From Paragemmobacter amnigenus (GTDB lineage: Bacteria; Pseudomonadota; Alphaproteobacteria; Rhodobacterales; Rhodobacteraceae): 64,000 nt of DNA. The stretch spans positions 248,001 to 312,000 of the forward strand of contig NZ_JAAATX020000005.1 of the NCBI RefSeq assembly GCF_009908265.2. The letters are read 5' to 3'. The notes under the pieces are model-generated. The model did not search any database, had not been told where the DNA came from, and was given only the letters and a program-made list of their open reading frames with translations. A program made the position numbers and the translations under genes. Below, in pieces: positions 27,268 through 37,502 of this stretch. The stretch's first letter is position 1. Every line of letters starts with the position of its first letter.

Positions 27268-28422
27268 ATGGCAAAACGTGATTACTACGACGTCCTCGGT
27301 GTCGCGCGCGGCGCTTCTGCGGAAGAGCTGAAGAAAGCCTATCGCCAGAAGGCGAAAGAGCTGCATCCCGACCGCAACTCCGACAACCCGAACGCCGAGG
27401 CGCAGTTCAAGGAAGTGAACGAAGCCTATGACGTCCTCAAGGACGCCGACCGCAAGGCCGCCTATGACCGCTTCGGTCACGCGGCCTTCGAAGGGGGCGG
27501 CGGCGGGCGTGGGCCACAGGGATTCGGCGGCGGGGCAGGCAATGCCGATTTCGCATCAGCCTTCTCCGATGTGTTCGAGGACCTGTTCGGCGATTTCATG
27601 GGCGGCCGCGGCGGCGGCGGGGGCCGGTCGCGCGCGCAGCGCGGGTCCGACCTGCGCTATAACCTGCGCGTCTCGCTGGAAGAGGCGCATCAGGGCGTGC
27701 AGAAGACGATCAACGTGCCCACCTCGGTCGCCTGCGACACCTGTCGCGGCACGGGGGCCGAAGGCGGCGCCGAACCCGTCACCTGCCCCACCTGTTCCGG
27801 CATGGGCAAGGTCCGCGCGCAGCAGGGCTTCTTCACCGTCGAACGCACCTGCCCGACCTGCAACGGCATTGGCCAGATCGTCAAGAACCCCTGCCGGTCC
27901 TGCGGCGGGGCGGGGCGCACCGAAAAGGAACGCTCGCTCTCGGTCAACATCCCCGCAGGGGTGGAAACCGGCACCCGCATCCGCCTTGCGGGCGAGGGCG
28001 AGGCGGGGCTGCGCGGCGGCCCGTCGGGCGATCTCTACATCTTCATCGAGGTGAAGGATCACCCGATCTTCCAGCGCGACGGCGTCCACCTCTACTGCCG
28101 CGTCCCGATCAGCTTTACCACCGCCGCTCTTGGCGGCGAGGTGGAGGTTCCCACGATCGACGGCGGCCGCAGCCGCGTGAAGGTCCCCGCCGGCAGCCAG
28201 ACCGGCAAGCAGATGCGCCTGCGCGCCAAGGGCATGCCCGCCCTGCGGGGCGGCGGCGTGGGCGACATGGTGCTGGAACTGGCGGTGGAAACCCCCGTCA
28301 ACCTGACCTCGCGCCAAAAGGAACTGCTGGTCGAATTCGAGAAGCTGTCCGAAGAGAACAACCCCGAAGGCAAGACCTTCTTCTCCAAGGTCAAAGGCTT
28401 CTGGGACGGCATGAAAAGCTGA
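27268..28422 (+). CDS. dnaJ: Chaperone DnaJ (Hsp40)
   Basis: Co-chaperone stimulating DnaK ATPase. 384 residues: J domain with HPD in [11 protein letters not shown], a Gly/Phe-rich linker ([16 protein letters not shown]), four zinc-finger repeats ([32 protein letters not shown]) and the C-terminal substrate-binding domain. An ATG at 27268 ([11 protein letters not shown]) matches the family start; a TTG three codons upstream (27259) is better spaced from the AAAGGGGA and could be used. Confidence 0.98.
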   Translation: MAKRDYYDVLGVARGASAEELKKAYRQKAKELHPDRNSDNPNAEAQFKEVNEAYDVLKDADRKAAYDRFGHAAFEGGGGGRGPQGFGGGAGNADFASAFSDVFEDLFGDFMGGRGGGGGRSRAQRGSDLRYNLRVSLEEAHQGVQKTINVPTSVACDTCRGTGAEGGAEPVTCPTCSGMGKVRAQQGFFTVERTCPTCNGIGQIVKNPCRSCGGAGRTEKERSLSVNIPAGVETGTRIRLAGEGEAGLRGGPSGDLYIFIEVKDHPIFQRDGVHLYCRVPISFTTAALGGEVEVPTIDGGRSRVKVPAGSQTGKQMRLRAKGMPALRGGGVGDMVLELAVETPVNLTSRQKELLVEFEKLSEENNPEGKTFFSKVKGFWDGMKS

Positions 28423-28447
28423 CCGTTACCCCGCAAGGGCACGGCGC

Positions 28448-28471
28448 AGGGCCACCCCCGCGGGTGGCCCT
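28448..28471 (+). terminator. Hairpin after dnaJ
   Basis: AGGGCCACCC / GGGTGGCCCT, a perfect 10-bp stem with a four-base loop, 25 nt after the dnaJ stop. It lacks a T-tract but is strong; the pseudouridine synthase gene begins 23 nt later, so some read-through is expected. Confidence 0.55.
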
Positions 28472-28494
28472 ACGGACCGCCGGAAAGGGATGTG

Positions 28495-29229
28495 ATGGCC
28501 AAGACCCCGACCTCGCGCATCGACAAGCTTCTTTCTTCCATGGGCTATGGCTCGCGGAGCGAGATGGCGCGGCTGGCCAAGGCCGGGGGCATCACGCTGG
28601 ACGGGACCGAACTAGCCGACGTCTCGGCCCGCATCGCCCTTGCCCCCGACCTGCCCGCGCGGATGCGGATCGACGGCGAACCGCTGGACCCGCTGCAGGG
28701 ACTGGTGATCCTGCTGAACAAACCGCTTGGCATGACCTGTTCGCACAAGGAAGACGGACCGCTGGTCCACGACCTCTTGCCCAAGCGCTGGCGCAGGCGG
28801 GATCCGGCGATTTCCACCATCGGGCGGCTGGACAAGCAGACTTCCGGCCTGTTGCTCCTGACCGATGACGGCGACCTTCTGCACCGCGTCATCAGCCCCC
28901 GCCGCCACGTCGCCAAGACCTATCGCGCAAGGCTCGCCCGCCCCCTGACGGGGACCGAGGGCGCGCTCTTCGCATCCGGCACCCTGATGCTGGAGGGCGA
29001 GGAGAAACCGCTCGCCCCCGCCGCGTTGCAGGTGCTGTCGGAAACCGAGGCGCTGCTGACCGTGACCGAAGGACGCTATCATCAGGTCCGCCGCATGTTC
29101 GCCGCCGCCGGAAACCATGTCGAGGCGCTGCACCGCGAAAGGCTGGGCGGGCTGGCCCTGCCCGACGATCTGGCCGCAGGCCAGTGGCGGCTGATGAGGC
29201 CGGACGAGATCGCGCTGATCTTTGCCTGA
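28495..29229 (+). CDS. rsuA: RsuA-family 16S rRNA pseudouridine synthase
   Basis: 244 residues. An N-terminal S4 RNA-binding domain (RIDKLLSSMGYGSRSEMARLAKAGGI) is followed by the pseudouridine synthase catalytic domain with the motif GRLDKQTSGLLLLTDDG (catalytic Asp) and the C-terminal EGRYHQVRRMFAAAGN. RsuA modifies U516 of 16S rRNA; the RluB/RluE relatives modify 23S rRNA, and the precise target cannot be read from sequence. GGAAAGGGA precedes the ATG at 28495; a GTG directly before it is also in frame. Confidence 0.88.
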   Translation: MAKTPTSRIDKLLSSMGYGSRSEMARLAKAGGITLDGTELADVSARIALAPDLPARMRIDGEPLDPLQGLVILLNKPLGMTCSHKEDGPLVHDLLPKRWRRRDPAISTIGRLDKQTSGLLLLTDDGDLLHRVISPRRHVAKTYRARLARPLTGTEGALFASGTLMLEGEEKPLAPAALQVLSETEALLTVTEGRYHQVRRMFAAAGNHVEALHRERLGGLALPDDLAAGQWRLMRPDEIALIFA

Positions 29230-29281
29230 CGCCCAGACCTGCGTTAACCCCCCGTTCACCCTTGCCCGCCATCATGGCGGC

Positions 29282-30055
29282 ATGACACGCACCGGCCACC
29301 TGCACGAATCCGCCCTCCCCCTCTTTCCGCCACAGGCGGAGGAGGACGAGGTTGCCGTCACCGCCCCCCTGTCCGGCCGCCTGCCCAGCTATATCAGCGA
29401 CCACCGCAAACGCCTGCGCGACCGCTTCACCGAAACGGCGGGGCAGGGGGTGGCGGATTACGAATTGCTGGAACTCATCCTCTTCCGCGCCATCCCGCGG
29501 CAGGATGTCAAACCACTGGCCCGTCGCCTGCTGGACACCTTCGGTGATCTGGCGCGCGTCGTGTCCGCCCCGCCCGCGCGCCTGCTGGCCGTGCATGGCG
29601 TGGGCGAGGCGGTGGTGCTGGAGCTGAAGGTGATCGAGGTGGCGGCACAGCGCATGGCGCGCTCGCGCGTGATCCAGCGGCCCGTCCTGTCGTCGTGGAA
29701 CGCGCTCTTGGACTACTGCCACACGGTCATGGCCCATGCCGACCGCGAACATTTCCGCATCCTCTTCCTTGACCGCAAGAACGTGCTGATCGCGGATGAG
29801 GAACAGTCGAAAGGCACCATCGACCACGTCCCCGTCTACCCGCGCGAGGTGGTGCGGCGCGCGCTGGAACTCGGCGCTTCGGCGCTGATCCTTGTGCACA
29901 ACCACCCGTCAGGCGACCCAACGCCATCGTCGGCCGATATCGACATGACCCGCCAGATCGCGCAGGCCTGCGCCGTGCTGGGCATCACGCTGCACGACCA
30001 CCTGATCATCGGCAAAAGCCGCGAGGTCAGTCTGCGCTCGGAACGTCTGATCTAG
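29282..30055 (+). CDS. radC: RadC-family JAB-domain protein
   Basis: 257 residues. An N-terminal helix-hairpin-helix-like region (DYELLELILFRAIPRQDVKPLARRLL, VHGVGEAVVLELK) is followed by the JAB/MPN metalloprotease-like domain with zinc motif VHNHPSGDPTPSSADI. Once linked to DNA repair, the RadC role remains uncertain. The ATG at 29282 gives the usual length. The last 29 nt overlap the convergent OmpA-fusion gene. Confidence 0.93.
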   Translation: MTRTGHLHESALPLFPPQAEEDEVAVTAPLSGRLPSYISDHRKRLRDRFTETAGQGVADYELLELILFRAIPRQDVKPLARRLLDTFGDLARVVSAPPARLLAVHGVGEAVVLELKVIEVAAQRMARSRVIQRPVLSSWNALLDYCHTVMAHADREHFRILFLDRKNVLIADEEQSKGTIDHVPVYPREVVRRALELGASALILVHNHPSGDPTPSSADIDMTRQIAQACAVLGITLHDHLIIGKSREVSLRSERLI

Positions 30056-31538
30056 CGAAATCCGGCCGCAGCCACAGCTCCACCCGCCGGTTCAGCCGCC
30101 GCCCCGCCGCCGTCTCGTCACAGGCCATGGGCAGCGCCTCGCCAAATGCCATGACCTGCGGCAGGCGGGCCGCATCCACCCCCGGCGCGGCGGCGCGCAG
30201 CGCGGCCAGCACCGCCCCCGCGCGTTCCCCCGACAGCGCCAGATTGTCCGCCGCCGCCCCCGACCCGTCGGAAAACCCCGCAAGGATCAGCGATTGCCCC
30301 TTGAACCCGTCCACCTCCAGCAGTCGCGCCAGATCGGCCAGATTGCCCTGCGACTGGGCGTCCAGCGTGCTCGACCCGTCCTCGAAGCGGAAGGTCAGCG
30401 ACAACCGGTCCGCCCCGTCCATCACATCGACCAGCCGCTTCAGATCGGCCAGCGTCGTTTCCTCGCCCGCGCCCTGAATGGCGTTGATCAGCCGCAGCCC
30501 GTCCGCCGTCATCGGCTGCACCTCCGGCGCGCGGTCAACATAGCCCGCCGCCGCGATCACCGCCTGCGCCTGCGGCAGGGCCAGAAACTCCAGAAACTCG
30601 CGCGCCATCAGCGGCAGCCGCCGCCGCGGCGTCAGCAGATAGAGCGGCAGCGACAGCGGATAATCCTCGGCCTTCACGGCCAGCGTCGTGGGCAAGAGCG
30701 GAAAACCGCACCGGTCGGTCAGCGTGACGGGCTTTGCCGCCCCCGCCATCGCCCGCCCCGTCACCGCCAGCGCCCAAGGGTCGCGCGCCACCGCCGCGGC
30801 AAGCGAGGCAAGGTCCGGATGCTCTTCCGCCACCGCCACATCGCGCCCCAGACGGTCGGCCAGCGCGCGCTGCACGCCAGTGCCGGCAGCCAGCCCGTGC
30901 AGCACCAGCGGCATGTCCGGCCCGCCGATCTCGGCCCAGTTGCCGACCTCGCCCGACAGGGCGCGCGCAAGATCGGCGGTGGAAATCTGCGCCACCGGAT
31001 TGTCCGCCGCCACCACCGGCACCAGCGCATCCAGCGCCAGCGGACGCGCGCCCAGATCGGGCTCGGTCCCCGCTGACAGGATCAGCTCGGCCCGCCCCGA
31101 TATCAGCGCCGCCCGCGCCGCCTCTTGCGGCATGGCGGCAAAGCCGAACTCGGCCAGAACCTGCCCGCTGCCCGCGTCGCTCAGCCGGATCAGACCATCC
31201 GCGCCGGTGTCGTGCCGCAGCCCCCGCGCCTGTGCAAAGGCCGCGACCAGCGGCGCGACCAGCGCCTTGCCCGCCTCGCCCTCGCCCACGATCCGGACGG
31301 GGATTTTCGGCGCGATCAGGTCGGGGCAGGCCGGCCCCTCGCAGATCACGCCCTGACCGTCCACCGTCAGCAGGCCATAGGATGTGTCGATCCGGTAGAA
31401 TTCGCCGTCCCAGCCCTGCAAGGTGCCGGTCAGCGCCAGCCCGCCATCGCGGGCGGTCAGCGTCACATCCTGCGCCGCGGCCCCGCCCAGCGGGACCAGC
31501 ACGGCCAGAACCGCCGCGCAGCATGACCTGAACCGCAT
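30027..31538 (-). CDS. Periplasmic binding-protein domain fused to OmpA-like domain
   Basis: 503 residues in three parts. A signal peptide (1-22, GGAAAQ) leads to a short beta-rich segment (DVTLTARDGGLALTGTL) with a Cys pair. Residues ~75-340 resemble a PstS-type phosphate-binding protein (VRIVGEGEAGKALVAPLV, ALDALVPVVAADNPVAQIS, LPLYLLTPRRRLPL). Residues ~385-495 are an OmpA/MotB peptidoglycan-binding domain (LILAGFSDGSGAAADNLALSGERAGAVL; RRLNRRVELWL). The protein would be tethered to the cell wall while binding a ligand. No phosphate transporter genes are nearby. It lies 16 nt after the exported protein at 31555-32268, and its tail overlaps radC. Confidence 0.82.
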   Translation of the reverse strand: MRFRSCCAAVLAVLVPLGGAAAQDVTLTARDGGLALTGTLQGWDGEFYRIDTSYGLLTVDGQGVICEGPACPDLIAPKIPVRIVGEGEAGKALVAPLVAAFAQARGLRHDTGADGLIRLSDAGSGQVLAEFGFAAMPQEAARAALISGRAELILSAGTEPDLGARPLALDALVPVVAADNPVAQISTADLARALSGEVGNWAEIGGPDMPLVLHGLAAGTGVQRALADRLGRDVAVAEEHPDLASLAAAVARDPWALAVTGRAMAGAAKPVTLTDRCGFPLLPTTLAVKAEDYPLSLPLYLLTPRRRLPLMAREFLEFLALPQAQAVIAAAGYVDRAPEVQPMTADGLRLINAIQGAGEETTLADLKRLVDVMDGADRLSLTFRFEDGSSTLDAQSQGNLADLARLLEVDGFKGQSLILAGFSDGSGAAADNLALSGERAGAVLAALRAAAPGVDAARLPQVMAFGEALPMACDETAAGRRLNRRVELWLRPDFARSDVPSAD

Positions 31539-31554
31539 GTAACCCCGCTGGACA

Positions 31555-32268
31555 CTATTCCGTGGCGGCGAGTTTCATGTTCCCGACCGGATTGTTCAAG
31601 ACCACAAAACCGCCCCCCGCGTCACAGTCGGGCAGGGCGAGCGACAATTCCTGAACCGTGGCTTTCCCGCCATCCGACAGGATCAGCTCTCCCAGCACCT
31701 CGCGCCCGCATCGGCTGTCCGTCACCTCTGCCTCCACCACGACCTCGGCCCCGTCGGCCAGCGTGGCGACCTGCGCCACCATCCCCGCCGGCACGGTGCC
31801 ATCACCCAAAGCCACGATCCCGACATCCCCGCTCAGGGCCAGCCCGTCCTCGGCCATGCCCTGCACGGCCAGACGCTGCATCAAGGACAGCTCCTCGACA
31901 GGGGCCACCGCCTCGGCCGCTGCACCATTGTCAAACCGCGCCTCGATCCGCCCCGTCGCGTCCAGCGCCGGAATGTCACCGAACAGCGATCCGGTTGCCG
32001 TCGTCCGGTAGGTGACCGCCAGCCCGCCATGCCGCAGGACGACCCGCTCGTTGGGATAACAGGGCGCGGTCAGGGTAAAGGACAGCACCGCCCCCAGATC
32101 GGCAAAAGCATCAAGCGTCACGGGGCAGGCATCGGCCAGCGCCTCCGACACTGCCCCCGCCAGCGGGGCGGCCTCTGCAGCCCATGGCGCGCCCGTGGCC
32201 AGCCCCGATATCCCGAAGGCCGACAGGGCGATGCCTCCGACCAAGACCAACCTGCGCCTGCGTTCCAT
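31555..32268 (-). CDS. Membrane-anchored or exported protein of unknown function
   Basis: 237 residues, not recognised. A basic start (MERRRRLVLVGGIALSAFGISGLATG) forms a signal or membrane anchor. The rest is probably periplasmic and carries four cysteines (DACPVT, APCYPNE, DSRCGRE, LPDCDAG), compatible with two disulfides. I chose the ATG at 32268 because AGGGG precedes it; an in-frame upstream start would hide the signal sequence. Lies between secA and the OmpA-fusion gene, all on the same strand. Confidence 0.7.
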   Translation of the reverse strand: MERRRRLVLVGGIALSAFGISGLATGAPWAAEAAPLAGAVSEALADACPVTLDAFADLGAVLSFTLTAPCYPNERVVLRHGGLAVTYRTTATGSLFGDIPALDATGRIEARFDNGAAAEAVAPVEELSLMQRLAVQGMAEDGLALSGDVGIVALGDGTVPAGMVAQVATLADGAEVVVEAEVTDSRCGREVLGELILSDGGKATVQELSLALPDCDAGGGFVVLNNPVGNMKLAATE

Positions 32269-32355
32269 GGCAAACCCCTGACGAACCGTTACCGACCTGC
32301 GGGATCGCAGGCGAAACGGGCGCGCCAAGGGCGGGATTGTGGCATTTGCGGAAAC

Positions 32356-32378
32356 GGTGCGCCGCGATGCGGCGCACC
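32356..32378 (-). terminator. Hairpin terminator after secA
   Basis: GGTGCGCCGC / GCGGCGCACC, a perfect 10-bp stem with a 3-base loop, 5 nt after the secA stop. The T-tract is weak (GTTT). Confidence 0.6.
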
Positions 32379-32382
32379 TGTT

Positions 32383-35091
32383 TCAGTCGTTCGCGCCGTG
32401 GCAGTGCTTGAACCGCTCGCCCGAGCCGCAGGGGCAGGGGTCGTTGCGCGACGGGTTGCCCCATGTGCTGCGGTCATTCGCGTCAAAGGCCACGGCCCCC
32501 GCACCGACCGCCACCGCCACAGGGGCTGCCGCCTTGGCCGCCGCCGCCTCTTGCGCGGCGCGCTGCTGGGCGACGATCTGGGCCATCATCGCCTCTTGCT
32601 CTTCCTTGGTGATCGGGCGGATCTGCGCCAGCTTCTGCGTCACGTCCTGCCGCAGCGAATTCAGCATGGATTCGAACAGCGTGAAGGCCTCGGTCTTGTA
32701 TTCCGACAGCGGGTCGCGCTGGGCATAGCCGCGGAAGCCCACGACCGAACGCAGGTGCTCCAGCTTCAGCAGATGCTCGCGCCACTTGCCGTCGATCGCC
32801 TGCAACAGCACCTGTTTCTCGATGTTGCGCATCGTCTCTTCGCCAAAGGCGGCGGTCTTTTCCGCCATCATCGCCTCGGCCCGTTCCATGATCCGCTCGC
32901 GCATGGCGTCCTGATCCACGCCCTCTTCCGCCGCCCAGTCGGTGACCGGCAGGTCAAGGTTCAGCTTCTCGAGTACACCGGCCTTCAGCCCCACGGCATC
33001 CCACTGGTCGGCATAGGTCTTGGGCGGCATGAAGAAATCGACCAGATCGTCGATCACCTGCTCGCGCATGTCGGCGGCGATATCCCCGATCTCCTCGGTC
33101 TCCATGATCTCCAGCCGCTGGCCGAAGATGGCCTTGCGCTGGTCGTTCATCACGTCGTCGAATTTCAACAACTGCTTGCGGATGTCGAAGTTGCGCCCCT
33201 CGACCTTGGCCTGCGCGCGTTCCAGCGACTTGTTCACCCACGGGTGGACGATCGCCTCGCCTTCCTTCATGCCCAGCTTGGACAGGACGGAATCCAGCCG
33301 TTCCGACCCGAAGATCCGCATCAGGTCATCTTCCAGCGACAGGAAGAACACCGACCGGCCCGGGTCGCCCTGACGGCCCGAACGGCCGCGCAGCTGGTTG
33401 TCGATGCGGCGGCTTTCATGCCGCTCCGTGCCCAGCACGAACAGCCCGCCCGCCGCGATGACCTTGGCCTTTTCCTCGGCATGCTCGGCCTCGATGCGCG
33501 CGCGCACCTCGTCGGGGTGCAGATGCGGGTCGGCGGTGATCGCCTCCAGCACCTTCATCTCGACATTGCCGCCAAGCTGGATGTCGGTGCCGCGACCGGC
33601 CATGTTGGTGGCGATGGTCACCGCGCCCAGACGGCCCGCCTCGGCCACGATCTTGGCCTCCTGCTCGTGGTGGCGGGCGTTCAGCACGTTATGCGGCACG
33701 CCATCCGCCTTGAGCATCGAGGACAGCAGTTCCGACTTCTCGATCGAGGTGGTGCCGACGAGGATCGGCTGGCCCTTCTCGTGCGCTTCCTTGATCGTCT
33801 TGACGATGCCCGCGAATTTGTCGCCTGCCGTGCGATAGACCTGGTCATGCTCGTCCAGACGCGCCACGGGCCGGTTCGTCGGCACCTCGACCACGCCCAG
33901 ACGGTAGATTTCCGCGAATTCCTCGGCCTCGGTCTGGGCCGTGCCGGTCATCCCCGCCAGCTTTTCATAAAGCCGGAAGTAATTCTGGAAGGTCACGCTG
34001 GCCAGCGTCACGTTCTCGGGCTGGATCGCCACGCGCTCCTTCGCCTCGATCGCCTGATGCAGCCCTTCCGACAGCCGCCGCCCGCGCATCATACGGCCGG
34101 TGAATTCGTCGATCAGCATCACCTCGCCGTCGCGCACGATATATTGCTGGTCGCGGTGGAACAGCTTGTGCGCCTTGAGCGCCTGCGTGACGTGATGCAC
34201 CAGCGTGGTGCTTTCCGGATCATAGAGCGACTGCCCCTCGGGCAGCAGGCCGGCGGCCTGCAAAAGCTGCTCGATATGTTCGTTGCCATCCTCGGTATAG
34301 GTGACCGACCGCGCCTTTTCGTCGATCTTGTAATCCTCGTCGCGCAGCGACGGGATCAGCGCATCCACCTTCTGGTACAGGTCGCTCCGGTCCTGCGACG
34401 GGCCGGAAATGATCAGGGGCGTGCGCGCCTCGTCGATCAGGATGCTGTCCACCTCGTCCACGATGGCAAAGTGGTGGCCGCGCTGGGCCATGTCGTCCTT
34501 CGACATCTTCATGTTGTCGCGCAGATAGTCGAAGCCCAGCTCGTTATTCGTCGCATAGGTGATGTCACAGCGATAGGCCGCGCGCTTCTCCGCCTCGGGC
34601 TGATAGGGGTAGACCACGCCGCAGGTCAGGCCCAGTTGCGCATAGACCTTGCCCATCCATTCCGCGTCGCGCTTGGCCAGATAGTCGTTCACGGTGACGA
34701 CATGCACGCCCTTGCCCGTCAGCGCGTTCAGATAGGCCGGCAGCGTCGCCATCAGCGTCTTGCCTTCGCCCGTCTTCATCTCGGCGATGTTGCCCTGATG
34801 CAGGAAGATGCCGCCCTTCAGCTGCACGTCAAAGGCCCGCAGCCCCAGCGCGCGGCGCGCGCCCTCGCGGCAATTGGCAAAGGCTTCGGGCAGGATGTCG
34901 TCAAGGCTCTCGCCCTTTTCCTGCACGCGCTTCTGGAATTCGGCGGTCTTGGCCTTCAGGCCGTCATCGCTCAGCGCCGCGAACTCCGGCTCCAGAGCGT
35001 TGATCTTCGCCACGATGGGACGAACCGACTTCACCTTGCGGTCATTCGGCGTTCCGAAGACCTTCCGCGCAAGCGTTCCAAGACCCAGCAT
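32383..35091 (-). CDS. secA: Preprotein translocase ATPase SecA
   Basis: 902-residue motor that pushes unfolded preproteins through SecYEG. Walker A lies in [17 protein letters not shown], the DEAD-type Walker B in [23 protein letters not shown], and the second RecA fold in [16 protein letters not shown]. The C-terminal zinc motif [14 protein letters not shown] binds SecB and lipids. Normal length. Divergent from the parvulin gene across a 179-base gap that must hold both promoters. Confidence 0.99.
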   Translation of the reverse strand: MLGLGTLARKVFGTPNDRKVKSVRPIVAKINALEPEFAALSDDGLKAKTAEFQKRVQEKGESLDDILPEAFANCREGARRALGLRAFDVQLKGGIFLHQGNIAEMKTGEGKTLMATLPAYLNALTGKGVHVVTVNDYLAKRDAEWMGKVYAQLGLTCGVVYPYQPEAEKRAAYRCDITYATNNELGFDYLRDNMKMSKDDMAQRGHHFAIVDEVDSILIDEARTPLIISGPSQDRSDLYQKVDALIPSLRDEDYKIDEKARSVTYTEDGNEHIEQLLQAAGLLPEGQSLYDPESTTLVHHVTQALKAHKLFHRDQQYIVRDGEVMLIDEFTGRMMRGRRLSEGLHQAIEAKERVAIQPENVTLASVTFQNYFRLYEKLAGMTGTAQTEAEEFAEIYRLGVVEVPTNRPVARLDEHDQVYRTAGDKFAGIVKTIKEAHEKGQPILVGTTSIEKSELLSSMLKADGVPHNVLNARHHEQEAKIVAEAGRLGAVTIATNMAGRGTDIQLGGNVEMKVLEAITADPHLHPDEVRARIEAEHAEEKAKVIAAGGLFVLGTERHESRRIDNQLRGRSGRQGDPGRSVFFLSLEDDLMRIFGSERLDSVLSKLGMKEGEAIVHPWVNKSLERAQAKVEGRNFDIRKQLLKFDDVMNDQRKAIFGQRLEIMETEEIGDIAADMREQVIDDLVDFFMPPKTYADQWDAVGLKAGVLEKLNLDLPVTDWAAEEGVDQDAMRERIMERAEAMMAEKTAAFGEETMRNIEKQVLLQAIDGKWREHLLKLEHLRSVVGFRGYAQRDPLSEYKTEAFTLFESMLNSLRQDVTQKLAQIRPITKEEQEAMMAQIVAQQRAAQEAAAAKAAAPVAVAVGAGAVAFDANDRSTWGNPSRNDPCPCGSGERFKHCHGAND

Positions 35092-35270
35092 GTTTTCTCC
35101 GCCTACCTGACATCATCGTGTGAGGCTGTGGCCTTGCCCGCCCCCAACGCCTTCCATAGAAGAGCCAAGTGGACCGGCCGGCCCCGTCGCACGCGACCCC
35201 CGCGAAATAAGGGACGCACCGCCCATAGTCAACGTCGCTCAGGGAAGCGGCCCGATCAGGAGAAGGTGAG

Positions 35271-36125
35271 ATGGCGAAACATTACGGACTTTGGGCAGGT
35301 GTTGTCCTCGCCTGCGGCATGGCCCTTCCGGCGCTGGCACAGGATGACGCGCCCACCGCCGACACCGTCGTTGCCACCGTCAACGGGACCGAGATCACCT
35401 TGGGCGAACTGATCATCCTGCGCGAGAAGCTGCCCGCCCAGTATCAGGCGCTTCCCGATGACATGCTGTTCAAGGGGCTGATCGATCAGGCCATCCAGCA
35501 GACCGCGCTGGAACAGTCGGTGGCCGACACCGCGACCAAGCGGGACGAACTCTGGATGCGTACCGACCAGCGCAGCTATCTGGCGGGCAAGGCCCTGCAG
35601 GCCGTGGTTCAGGCCGCCGTCACCGACGAGGCCCTGCAAAAGGCCTATGACGAGAAATACGCCAACGCCCCCGCGGCCAAGGAATACAACGCCCAGCACA
35701 TCCTCGTGGACAGCGAGGAGAAGGCGAATGAACTGAAGGCCCAGATCGACGGCGGCGCCGATTTCGCCGAACTGGCCAAGGCGAATTCCACCGACACCGG
35801 TTCTGCCGTCAACGGCGGCGATCTTGGCTGGTTCGGGCTCGGCATGATGGTCGCCCCCTTTGAAGAGGCCGTCGTCGCCGCCACCCCCGGCACCGTGACC
35901 GCGCCGGTCAAGACCGACTTCGGCTGGCACCTGATCAAGGTGAACGAAGTCCGCGACGCGACCAAACCCGCCATCGACGAGGTGCGCGACGAACTCGCCG
36001 CCGAAATCGAACAGGCCGCGGTCGAGGCGCATGTGACCGGCCTCACCGGCGGGGCCGAAATCACCCGCCCCGGCGAAGGGCTTGACCCCGCGCTGCTGCG
36101 GGATGCATCACTCCTCGACAAGTAA
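35271..36125 (+). CDS. Periplasmic parvulin-type peptidyl-prolyl isomerase
   Basis: 284 residues: signal peptide (1-23, LPALAQ), a helical chaperone-like N-terminal region (TEITLGELIILREKLP...), then a parvulin domain (KEYNAQHILVDSEEKANELKAQIDGGADFAELAKANSTD; NGGDLGWFGLGMMVAPFEEAV; TDFGWHLIKVNEV) and a helical tail. It would catalyse proline isomerisation and assist folding of exported proteins, fitting its place across from secA. Relatives include PrsA/SurA-like foldases. argJ follows after 18 nt. Confidence 0.9.
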   Translation: MAKHYGLWAGVVLACGMALPALAQDDAPTADTVVATVNGTEITLGELIILREKLPAQYQALPDDMLFKGLIDQAIQQTALEQSVADTATKRDELWMRTDQRSYLAGKALQAVVQAAVTDEALQKAYDEKYANAPAAKEYNAQHILVDSEEKANELKAQIDGGADFAELAKANSTDTGSAVNGGDLGWFGLGMMVAPFEEAVVAATPGTVTAPVKTDFGWHLIKVNEVRDATKPAIDEVRDELAAEIEQAAVEAHVTGLTGGAEITRPGEGLDPALLRDASLLDK

Positions 36126-36143
36126 GGGCAGGGAGACGGGCCG

Positions 36144-37502
36144 ATGGCAAAGACCGATTGGAAATCCGAGGCGAAATCGCTGAAGAAAAAGGTCAAAAAG
36201 CTCAAGGCCCGCGTCATGGGCACCGAAATCGGGGCGGCCACCGCCGCCGCCCCCAAGGCAAAGAAGGCCAAGCCCGTCTCGCCCCTCGCCCCCAAGGGCG
36301 GCTTCCCGAAACTTCCCCTCATCGCGGGCGTCGAATTCGCCGCGGTCGAGGCGGGCGTGCGCTATCAGAACCGCAAGGACGTGATGTTGGTCCGCCTTGC
36401 TCCCGATACTGCCGTGGCGGGGGTCTTCACCACTTCCTCCACCCGGTCCGGCTGCGTGCGGGACTGCCAGACGAAACTGGCTGCGAAGGTGCCTGCGGGG
36501 ACAGGGGCCGCGATCATCGTGAACTCGGGCAATTCCAACGCCTTCACCGGCAAGGTCGGCGATCAGGCCGTCGCCGCCGTCACAGGCAGCGTGGCCGAGG
36601 CGCTGGGCATCCCCGCAAGCCGCGTCTTTTCCTCCTCCACCGGCGTGATCGGCGAACCCCTGCCCTATGAGAAGATCACCGCCCGCATCCCCGATCTGGT
36701 GGCCGCCCTGCGCGAGGATGCCATCGAAATGGCCGCCCACGCCATGATGACCACCGACACCTTCCCCAAGGGCGCGGCGGCAACGGTGCAGGGCGACGGC
36801 GGCCCGATCCACATCGCGGGCATCGCCAAGGGGTCGGGCATGATCGCCCCCGACATGGCGACAATGCTGGTCTACATCTTCACCGACGCCAAGATCGCCC
36901 CCGCCGCGCTGCAGAAGATGCTCTCGCGCAATGTGGGCGCCACCTTCAACTCCATCACCGTGGACAGCGACACCTCCACCTCGGACACTCTGCTGCTGGC
37001 GGCCACGGGCAAATCGCCCGCCGCCCCCGTGACCGGCGCGGTCGCCAAGGCGTTCGAATCCGCCCTGCGCGACGTCATGCGCGACCTTGCCCATCAGGTC
37101 ATCCGCGATGGCGAGGGCGCGACGAAATTCGTGGAAATCCGCGTCACCGGCGCGCGGGACGATGCCGATGCCGCCCGCGTGGCCTTTGCCATCGCCAATT
37201 CGCCGCTGGTCAAGACCGCCATCGCGGGGCAGGACCCGAACTGGGGCCGCATCGTCGCCGCCATCGGCAAATCGGGGGCCGAGGCCGACCGCGACCGCCT
37301 GACGATCCGCTTTGGCGACATCCTCGTCGCTGAGAAAGGCTGGCGGAACCCGAAATACCGCGAAGAGGACGGCGCCGCCTATATGCTGGGCGAGGAACTC
37401 GTCATCGCCGTCGACCTTGGCCTTGGCCGCGCGAAACGGTCCGTCTGGACCTGCGACCTGACCAACCGCTACATCGAAATCAACGCCGATTACCGGTCGT
37501 GA
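36144..37502 (+). CDS. argJ: Bifunctional glutamate N-acetyltransferase/N-acetylglutamate synthase
   Basis: Transfers acetyl from N-acetylornithine to glutamate, recycling the acetyl group in arginine synthesis. The autocleavage site lies in GSGMIAPDMATMLVYIFTDA, where Thr240 becomes the N-terminus of the beta chain and the nucleophile. At 452 residues it is longer than usual: a lysine-rich head (MAKTDWKSEAKSLKKKVKKLKARV) precedes the usual start near VSPLAPK. The ATG at 36144 has a good GGGAG site; the in-frame ATG at 36216 would remove 24 residues. mutT overlaps the stop. Confidence 0.95.
   Translation: MAKTDWKSEAKSLKKKVKKLKARVMGTEIGAATAAAPKAKKAKPVSPLAPKGGFPKLPLIAGVEFAAVEAGVRYQNRKDVMLVRLAPDTAVAGVFTTSSTRSGCVRDCQTKLAAKVPAGTGAAIIVNSGNSNAFTGKVGDQAVAAVTGSVAEALGIPASRVFSSSTGVIGEPLPYEKITARIPDLVAALREDAIEMAAHAMMTTDTFPKGAAATVQGDGGPIHIAGIAKGSGMIAPDMATMLVYIFTDAKIAPAALQKMLSRNVGATFNSITVDSDTSTSDTLLLAATGKSPAAPVTGAVAKAFESALRDVMRDLAHQVIRDGEGATKFVEIRVTGARDDADAARVAFAIANSPLVKTAIAGQDPNWGRIVAAIGKSGAEADRDRLTIRFGDILVAEKGWRNPKYREEDGAAYMLGEELVIAVDLGLGRAKRSVWTCDLTNRYIEINADYRS

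Noticed and set aside
25163-27274. A minus-strand open frame of about 700 codons across dnaK
   Set aside because: Antisense shadow of dnaK, a familiar artefact of this gene in GC-rich genomes.
32029-35412. A plus-strand open frame of about 1100 codons across secA
   Set aside because: It is antisense to secA, rich in His/Arg/Gln as expected from reading a GC-rich gene backwards, and lacks any recognisable domain or ribosome-binding site.
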